Positions 6,424 through 10,315 of a DNA stretch of 10,315 nucleotides are shown in pieces; the first letter of the stretch is position 1, and every line of letters starts with the position of its first letter. Under the pieces are notes generated by a model. It saw only the letters and a list, made by a program, of their open reading frames with translations. It was not told the origin of the DNA and did not search any database. The stretch lies in the NCBI GenBank assembly GCA_910583815.1, contig CAJTZB010000086.1:1-10315 (forward strand), written 5' to 3'. Both the position numbers and the translations under genes were made by a program. Source of the stretch: an uncultured Lachnospiraceae bacterium (GTDB lineage: Bacteria > Bacillota > Clostridia > Lachnospirales > Lachnospiraceae).

Positions 6424-6846
6424 CTATCCTCTCTTTACAAATACAAATACCTTACTGAAAATATAGTTCAAAATAATAACCACAACCGCTACAATCGCTT
6501 TCATCCAAAGGTTTGGTCCCTTCATGACATCTACCAGCAAAAACATTCCAAGCTCTTCTACAAGAAATGTAAGAAAGCGCACTCCAAAAAACTTTACCAC
6601 CTTCTTGGATTCATCAGAAACGCCCTCTTTCCGGTCTAAAAATACCCATCTTGCATTGACCACATAAGCAAATGCAACCGCAATAACCCATGCTATCGCA
6701 TTAGCAATCAGATTTGGCACAGACAGTATATTGCAAAACAGATGATAGGCAACAAAATTGACTGCCGTTGTCGCTACCCCTGCAATTCCATACGTAATTG
6801 TCTCCCTGTTGACAAACAGCCTCCACAGCTTTTTCATCAGTTCCAT
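6424..6846 (-). CDS. GtrA-like four-helix membrane protein
   Basis: The product of about 140 residues has the GtrA (PF04138) pattern of four hydrophobic helices at about 18-40, 47-69, 90-107 and 114-135. It opens with ITYGIAGVATTAVNFVAY, has FAYVVNARWVF at the end of helix 2, and closes with ILNYIFSKVFVFVK, a family hallmark. GtrA proteins are thought to move or present polyprenyl-linked sugars for glycosylation of surface polymers; no glycosyltransferase partner is adjacent here. Two consecutive ATGs occur at 6849 and 6846; AGGAGG (6854-6859) is seven bases from the second and four from the first, so 6846 is preferred. A longer frame from 6921 runs back into the structured leader and is rejected. 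It is first in the operon with rlmI, the AI-2E transporter and the nucleoid-associated gene. Confidence 0.9.
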   Translation of the reverse strand: MELMKKLWRLFVNRETITYGIAGVATTAVNFVAYHLFCNILSVPNLIANAIAWVIAVAFAYVVNARWVFLDRKEGVSDESKKVVKFFGVRFLTFLVEELGMFLLVDVMKGPNLWMKAIVAVVVIILNYIFSKVFVFVKRG

Positions 6847-6853
6847 CATAGTT

Positions 6854-6859
6854 CCTCCT
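6854..6859 (-). promoter_or_regulatory. Ribosome binding site of the GtrA-like gene
   Basis: AGGAGG, seven bases before the second of two adjacent ATGs, supports the 6846 start. It lies only 12 bases past the closing strand of the structured leader, close enough for RNA folding to affect access. Confidence 0.75.
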
Positions 6860-6861
6860 AT

Positions 6862-6896
6862 TTTAAGTTTCACAGCAGTCCCTTCCGGCACACAAA
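6862..6896. repeat. Direct repeat, proximal copy, in the gtrA leader
   Basis: Thirty-five bases match the copy at 6965-6998. The first 15 bases, TTTAAGTTTCACAGC on the plus strand, are identical, and the rest is similar with several substitutions and one length change. On the minus-strand RNA this copy holds the closing 3' strands of the leader's outer two helices. Confidence 0.75.
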
Positions 6897-6962
6897 ACCT
6901 GAGCTTAACCTTTTGCCGCATTTGCGTCCAGAAGTTAAGCTGTGTACCGTCTGTGCTGCTGT
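6872..6962 (-). ncRNA. Structured 5' leader RNA of the gtrA operon (candidate cis-regulatory element)
   Basis: The minus-strand RNA folds by eye into three nested helices. P1 is 7 bp (6956-6962 with 6872-6878). P2 is 8 bp (6942-6949 with 6886-6893), with one G-U pair that is only paired in the minus-strand RNA. P3 is 8 bp (6934-6941 with 6902-6909). P2 and P3 are contiguous on the 5' side, with an 8-base bulge (6894-6901) on the 3' side; a 6x7 internal loop separates P1 and P2, and a 24-base apical loop (6910-6933) contains GGACGCAAAUGCGGC. The gene's ribosome site follows 12 bases after P1. I could not match it to a known riboswitch class; the GGACGCAAA string recalls a piece of the c-di-GMP-I (GEMM) core but the rest does not fit. 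Structure is read from sequence; the function is inference. Confidence 0.6.
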
Positions 6963-6964
6963 TG

Positions 6965-6998
6965 TTTAAGTTTCACAGCGGTTTCTTCTACGCACAAA
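6965..6998. repeat. Direct repeat, distal copy, in the gtrA leader
   Basis: Thirty-four bases match the copy at 6862-6896 at an offset of 103 bases. It lies at the 5' end of the predicted transcript. Its GCUGU can pair with the same ACAGC that the proximal copy pairs with. Confidence 0.75.
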
Positions 6999-7002
6999 TA
7001 TC

Positions 7003-7031
7003 ATTATATGATACCTTTCGCGATTACTCAA
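7003..7031 (-). promoter_or_regulatory. Promoter of the gtrA-rlmI-AI-2E-ndpA operon
   Basis: Minus-strand TTGAGT (7026-7031), a 17-base spacer and a perfect TATAAT (7003-7008) form a strong SigA-type promoter. The expected transcription start near 6996 gives a leader of about 150 bases, which contains both direct repeats and the folded element. Confidence 0.75.
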
Positions 7032-7072
7032 GAAGCACTTTCCATTTTATTATTTTTTTATGGCTTTTCCCA

Positions 7073-7101
7073 TTTAAGTTCCCTCTAAATTGTGCTATAC
7101 T
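7073..7101 (+). promoter_or_regulatory. Extended -10 promoter of the second AI-2E gene
   Basis: TATACT (7096-7101) is preceded by TGC, giving an extended -10 element, 35 bases before the start codon. The matching -35 position holds only TTTAAG (7073-7078, 17-base spacer), a weak match. It is divergent from the gtrA promoter, 41 bases away. Confidence 0.55.
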
Positions 7102-7135
7102 TAAAGCAGGATTTCAGTTGGGAAGGTGTAAAATT

Positions 7136-8509
7136 ATGAAGGAAAAATATGGATATTATTTTCGTTGGGCGGTTACTGTCATTTCTATTATTGTTGTGGG
7201 CGTTTTGTTCTTTTTCTTTATCTTCCGCCTTGATACGATTCTTGGTTTTTTTGGGAAAATTCTATCCATTTTGTCGCCGGTAATTTTAGGCGCAGGGATT
7301 GCATACCTTATCCATCCTGTTGTAGACTCTCTGGAAAAATACCTGTCAAGATTTTTCCGTTTTTGCAATGTCCCAATCCGTATCACCAGGTTTTTGTCAA
7401 AAGCGATCTCGATTACCCTTTCGCTCGGTCTGCTGATTACACTGATTGGAGTCCTGCTCAGCCTCGTCATTCCCGAAATTTACAGCAGTATTGTAAAACT
7501 TGCCAATGACCTGCGCATCTATGGCAACAATATCTATGCCTTTATCAGCAACCATCTGGAAAGCAATCCGGAACTGTTAAGTTCTATTCAGACCGTACTG
7601 GATAAACTGTACGCCTCCGTTACTGACTGGGTCAACAACGTCCTTCTGATTCAGGCGCAGAACCTTATGTCTGCTCTTACTGTTGGCATTATCGGCGCAA
7701 CAAAAATTGTCACAAATTTAGTGCTTGGACTGATTATTTCCGTCTATTTGCTTATCAGCAAAGAGCGCTTTACCGGGCAGTGCAAAAAGCTGCTCTATAC
7801 ACTTCTAAAACCGGAAAAGGCAAATGTCGCCCTGTACATCTTCCGTCGCAGCGACAGGATTTTTGGCGGCTTTATTTCCGGAAAACTGCTTGATTCCTTA
7901 ATTATTGGCATTATCTGCTTTGTCGGCGTGACTATCTTAAATATGCCGTATCCTGTGTTAATCAGTGTTATTGTCGGCGTAACAAACGTAATTCCGGTAT
8001 TTGGGCCATATATTGGCGCAATCCCAAGCGCACTCCTGATTTTAATCGTCAGCCCGAAGCAGTGCCTGATTTTTATTATTTTTATCCTTGTACTGCAGCA
8101 GGTAGACGGCAATATTATTGGGCCGAAAATTTTGGGTGATTCCACAGGGCTGTCCCCTTTCTGGGTTGTTGTCTCCATCCTGCTTGGCGGCGGACTGTTT
8201 GGAGTACTTGGAATGCTGCTTGGCGTTCCTACTTTTGCCCTGCTCTATTTCCTTGTAAAGACATTTTCAGAATACTGCTTAAAAAACCGCAATCTTCCAA
8301 CCGCATCGCTCTGTTACTGCAGAATTGAAAAAATCGACCCCGATACCGGGCATATTGTATTCTTCCAGAAGGAAGTCCCAAGCAAAAAATCGGCACAGCA
8401 TGCGCGCTCAAGCAAAGACCTGTTAGACGCTATAGACGCCGCTTCTTCAAAATCAAAAAAGAAGGGAGTGCCTCCTTCCAAAGAGATACAAGAGGAAAAA
8501 GAACCATAA
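7136..8509 (+). CDS. AI-2E family transporter (second copy, divergent)
   Basis: This 457-residue membrane protein has the AI-2E (PF01594) plan. Helices lie at about 10-31, 36-60 and 88-113, then a soluble helical region (115-165), and further helices at 180-206, 250-305, 308-322 and 340-375. Family markers are YLLISKERF (204-212), IPVFGPYIGAIPS (286-298) and QQVDGNIIGPKILGDSTGLS (321-340). It keeps a longer polar tail (about 380-457) than the copy at 3954-5168, including DPDTGHIVF and a Lys/Ser/Glu-rich end, probably cytosolic. The ATG at 7136 has GGAAGG upstream and its own extended -10 promoter; a longer in-frame reading back to 6758 crosses the gtrA promoter and is rejected. The substrate is unknown, since family members carry autoinducer-2, ions or other small molecules. 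The stop codon touches the left arm of the inverted-repeat element. Confidence 0.93.
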   Translation: MKEKYGYYFRWAVTVISIIVVGVLFFFFIFRLDTILGFFGKILSILSPVILGAGIAYLIHPVVDSLEKYLSRFFRFCNVPIRITRFLSKAISITLSLGLLITLIGVLLSLVIPEIYSSIVKLANDLRIYGNNIYAFISNHLESNPELLSSIQTVLDKLYASVTDWVNNVLLIQAQNLMSALTVGIIGATKIVTNLVLGLIISVYLLISKERFTGQCKKLLYTLLKPEKANVALYIFRRSDRIFGGFISGKLLDSLIIGIICFVGVTILNMPYPVLISVIVGVTNVIPVFGPYIGAIPSALLILIVSPKQCLIFIIFILVLQQVDGNIIGPKILGDSTGLSPFWVVVSILLGGGLFGVLGMLLGVPTFALLYFLVKTFSEYCLKNRNLPTASLCYCRIEKIDPDTGHIVFFQKEVPSKKSAQHARSSKDLLDAIDAASSKSKKKGVPPSKEIQEEKEP

Positions 8510-8616
8510 AAAAGACTGTTGCAAAATAATTGTTCACCACGCTATATTTGGATATGTAAGCAAATGAATCATATCATATATATCGTATAACAACTTTATT
8601 TTGCAACGGTCTTTTT
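8509..8616. mobile_element. MITE-like inverted-repeat element (non-autonomous, putative)
   Basis: A 108-bp segment has 21-bp terminal inverted repeats (8509-8529 and 8596-8616) with a single mismatch, extended inward by TTGTT/AACAA (8530-8534 and 8589-8593) after a 2-base bulge. The AT-rich centre has a smaller hairpin, GATATG/CATATC, in 8551-8575. There is no open reading frame. Length, long near-identical ends and placement fit a miniature inverted-repeat element; the GTTGCAAAA core of the ends recalls IS6-type termini but I cannot confirm a parent transposon. No clear target duplication is seen because the arms end in A and T runs. A plain large terminator hairpin is the alternative. Confidence 0.4.
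8509..8616. terminator. Bidirectional terminator between convergent genes
   Basis: The same long hairpin ends in five T residues on the plus strand (8612-8616) and six on the minus strand (8508-8513). It sits exactly between the converging AI-2E gene and the RloB gene, so it can stop transcription from both sides. The one arm mismatch is a G-U pair in plus-strand RNA, favouring that direction. The 66-base interior is long for a simple terminator. Confidence 0.65.
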
Positions 8617-8631
8617 CAACTTAGCACAATT

Positions 8632-9306
8632 TTAAAGGTATTTCCACAATTCCTCAACCAATTCATACACTCTTGTAGCAGGACATCTTTTTGATGGTGC
8701 TACATCATGATATGATTCATATTGACGCCTTGCTCTCTGAATTGCAATATCTGTCTTATCTTTAAACAGTTCATATAAATTTTCAAGTGTCTTTTCATAA
8801 CCACATTTTTTCTTTAAAATCTGCTGATATTGTTCACGTCCATTATTTACTTCCAATTCTTGAAAATGTAAGACAAACCACAATTCAATGCATTCATTTG
8901 ACCATGCTACCTTATACTGTCTCTTTTCTTTCCTTTTTTCGGCACTATATTGTGTATTATCAAAACTATCTAAAGGAAAATCGTCTTTGTCGTACATCAG
9001 CCAAACGATCTCTGCCTGCGGAAATTCTTTCTCAACCTGTGTTCTTGCAAACCTCAACAGACCTCTTGTATTTCTTCCAGTTCCTCTTACAAAAATTCTT
9101 GGCCCAGAAGAAAACTCATGGTACTTTGAATTAATAGCGTCTACAAATCCTCTAATATAATTAGGTTCTGTCTTTATTCCTTCGCTGACAATATACATAT
9201 ATGGTGGCAGGTCATCAAGCAATTCCTTTTTTCGCTTCTGCATTTTTGCATTAATCTTTTCTTGATTTCTCTTTTGTTCACTCACTTTCAACGGCTTAAG
9301 GCTCAT
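8632..9306 (-). CDS. rloB: RloB-family protein (Toprim-like, probable defence effector)
   Basis: The 224-residue protein matches the RloB family (PF13707). After a basic N-terminus (1-30) come YIVSEGIKTEPNYIRGF (38-54), VRGTGRNTRG (73-82), a strand ending in MYDKDDFPLD (104-113), and the hallmark SNECIELWFVLHFQE (136-150). A C-terminal CPATRVYELVEEL (208-220) closes the domain. Glu42 and the Asp106/Asp108 pair sit where a Toprim-like metal site would be, which suggests nucleic-acid cleavage; this is inferred from the fold family. RloB genes were first noted beside restriction-modification loci and usually follow an AAA ATPase, RloA. Here the ATG at 9306 overlaps the ATPase stop as ATGA, with GGGAG eight bases upstream, so the two are probably made together as an anti-phage pair. 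All family motifs appear intact. Confidence 0.88.
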   Translation of the reverse strand: MSLKPLKVSEQKRNQEKINAKMQKRKKELLDDLPPYMYIVSEGIKTEPNYIRGFVDAINSKYHEFSSGPRIFVRGTGRNTRGLLRFARTQVEKEFPQAEIVWLMYDKDDFPLDSFDNTQYSAEKRKEKRQYKVAWSNECIELWFVLHFQELEVNNGREQYQQILKKKCGYEKTLENLYELFKDKTDIAIQRARRQYESYHDVAPSKRCPATRVYELVEELWKYL

Positions 9307-10315
9307 TTTTCAGTCTCCCAATCCAAAATTTTTCTGATGTATGGGTCTGCTCCATAACGTCCTTCCAAATATTGTTTTCCATATGCTTCGTCATTTCTAG
9401 GAGGCTGTCCATTTTCTTTTTTAAATGAAATTAATGAATAAAGTTTTGATGCATTTTGAGGATTTAATGCACAAAACCAAATTTCATCTCTCCGATAAAC
9501 TTCCGGTGACATCGTTGTTATATCATGAGACGTAAGCAAAAGCTGAGCTCCTTTTCTGTTGCTTTTAGTATCTGTAAATAATTCGATGATGTATTGCAGT
9601 AATTTAGGATGCAGTTTCGCATCTAATTCATCTGCAACCATCAAAGTCCCATTTTTTAAGCAATCCATAATTTCAGACAAACAACTGAACAATTTTCTGG
9701 TTCCGCTTGACTCCTCTTCAAATGGTATTTCGTAAACCATGCCATTCTCTAATTTATGCTTTATATAAATGCATTTAATTTTCCCATCCACATCTTTTTC
9801 TTCCCTGAAATCGCAAATAGAAATACCCATTTGGGGGAACATTTCAAACAGTTTCGCTTTTTCCTTTTCAGTCTTAGGAAGAAGAATTTTCCGGTCTTTC
9901 TTGGGATCATCATAGTCCACAAATTTAATGCCCATAAACCACGACATGACTTCATCTACCGGTTCAATATCATAATTTATAGCCACATGAGCAAGAAGCG
10001 GCATAGAGCCTTTAATCTTTTCAACCGGTATTTCCTCCAGTTCCTCTCCTAACACACATTCATCAATAGAACGCTCAAAAATAATTTCTGTATTTTTTTC
10101 ACCTATAGTTAATCGGTATAGATTTTCTTCCATTATTTCATTTCGGATATGAGAAAACTGATATTTATACTGTTTTCCTTTCGTACGAAACATAATATCA
10201 AAGCTTATTGGAGCATCTTTACATTCAGAGTCAAACTTATGATATTTCTCCTTGAATTCCATCCCTGAACTTTTTCTGATTACAGACTCAAATTCTGCGT
10301 CATCCCTCATCTGGG
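9303..10315 (-). CDS. rloA: AAA-family ATPase, RloA-like (N-terminus off the right edge)
   Basis: The reading frame stays open to the window edge (Gln before the first visible Met), so the gene starts outside; a Walker A motif is absent and should lie in the missing N-terminal part. Counting from the Met at 10310, the visible part has an ABC-type signature EEESSGTRKLF (198-208), a Walker B strand TLMVADELDAKLHP (222-235) with Asp227 and Glu228, and a switch strand LLLTSHD (257-263) with His262. The end RYGADPYIRKILDW (318-331) is typical of AAA_15/AAA_21 proteins encoded beside RloB. Residues 1-190 are the lid or insertion region with no recognised motif. Such ATPases sense infection and control the partner effector in several abortive systems; that role is inferred here. 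DNA is visibly richer in A and T than the operons to the left (for example 14 of 60 G+C at 9421-9480 against 27 of 60 at 5521-5580). Confidence 0.85.
   Translation of the reverse strand, partial: QMRDDAEFESVIRKSSGMEFKEKYHKFDSECKDAPISFDIMFRTKGKQYKYQFSHIRNEIMEENLYRLTIGEKNTEIIFERSIDECVLGEELEEIPVEKIKGSMPLLAHVAINYDIEPVDEVMSWFMGIKFVDYDDPKKDRKILLPKTEKEKAKLFEMFPQMGISICDFREEKDVDGKIKCIYIKHKLENGMVYEIPFEEESSGTRKLFSCLSEIMDCLKNGTLMVADELDAKLHPKLLQYIIELFTDTKSNRKGAQLLLTSHDITTMSPEVYRRDEIWFCALNPQNASKLYSLISFKKENGQPPRNDEAYGKQYLEGRYGADPYIRKILDWETEK

Noticed and set aside
6847..6921. N-terminal extension of the GtrA-like protein from 6921
   Set aside because: It would translate the folded leader. The AGGAGG at 6854-6859 points to the ATG pair at 6846/6849.
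6872..6962. Assignment of the gtrA leader as a c-di-GMP-I (GEMM) riboswitch
   Set aside because: GGACGCAAA is shared with that class, but the GAAA-tetraloop hairpin with its receptor and the other core strings are absent, and the helix order differs.
6758..7135. Long in-frame extension of the second AI-2E transporter (583 residues)
   Set aside because: It runs through the gtrA coding start, leader and promoter on the opposite strand. The ATG at 7136 has a ribosome site and gives the family's normal N-terminus.

Overview
The window looks like chromosomal DNA from a low-to-mid GC Bacillota, most likely a Clostridia/Lachnospiraceae-type gut anaerobe. The grounds are strong AGGAGG-type ribosome binding sites, consensus TTGACA/TATAAT promoters, tight minus-strand operons, and the gene families present (PadR-DUF1700-DUF4097-PspC cassette, AI-2E exporters, a clostridial-type nucleoid-associated protein). 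Genus is inference only; no rRNA or marker gene is present.

Layout: (1) 1-443, minus: N-terminal 147 codons of RNA ligase RtcB, running off the left edge. (2) 504-2882, minus: a compact operon with its own consensus promoter, PadR regulator -> DUF1700 membrane protein -> DUF4097 repeat protein -> small PspC-domain protein, ended by an intrinsic terminator. The first three genes touch or overlap. The promoter is buried in two overlapping dyads, as expected for PadR autoregulation, and the products look like an envelope-stress or surface-sensing module. (3) 2924-7031, minus: a second probable operon, GtrA-like membrane protein -> RlmI-type rRNA methyltransferase -> AI-2E-family transporter -> NdpA/YejK-type nucleoid-associated protein. 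It has a good promoter and a ~150-nt leader with three nested helices and a duplicated segment that could form a competing pairing. This leader is the best candidate here for an undescribed RNA element. (4) 7073-8509, plus: a second, divergently transcribed AI-2E-family transporter. (5) 8509-8616: a 108-bp element with 21-bp nearly perfect terminal inverted repeats, acting as a bidirectional terminator and resembling a MITE. (6) 8632-10315, minus: an AT-richer two-gene cassette, an AAA-family ATPase (RloA-like, N-terminus beyond the right edge) overlapping by 4 bp an RloB-family Toprim-like protein. This is a probable anti-phage/abortive-infection pair and the likely accessory part of the window.

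Most genes are housekeeping or envelope functions. The defence pair is separated from them by the inverted-repeat element, which may mark the edge of an accessory segment. No tRNA, rRNA, CRISPR array or intact transposase was seen.
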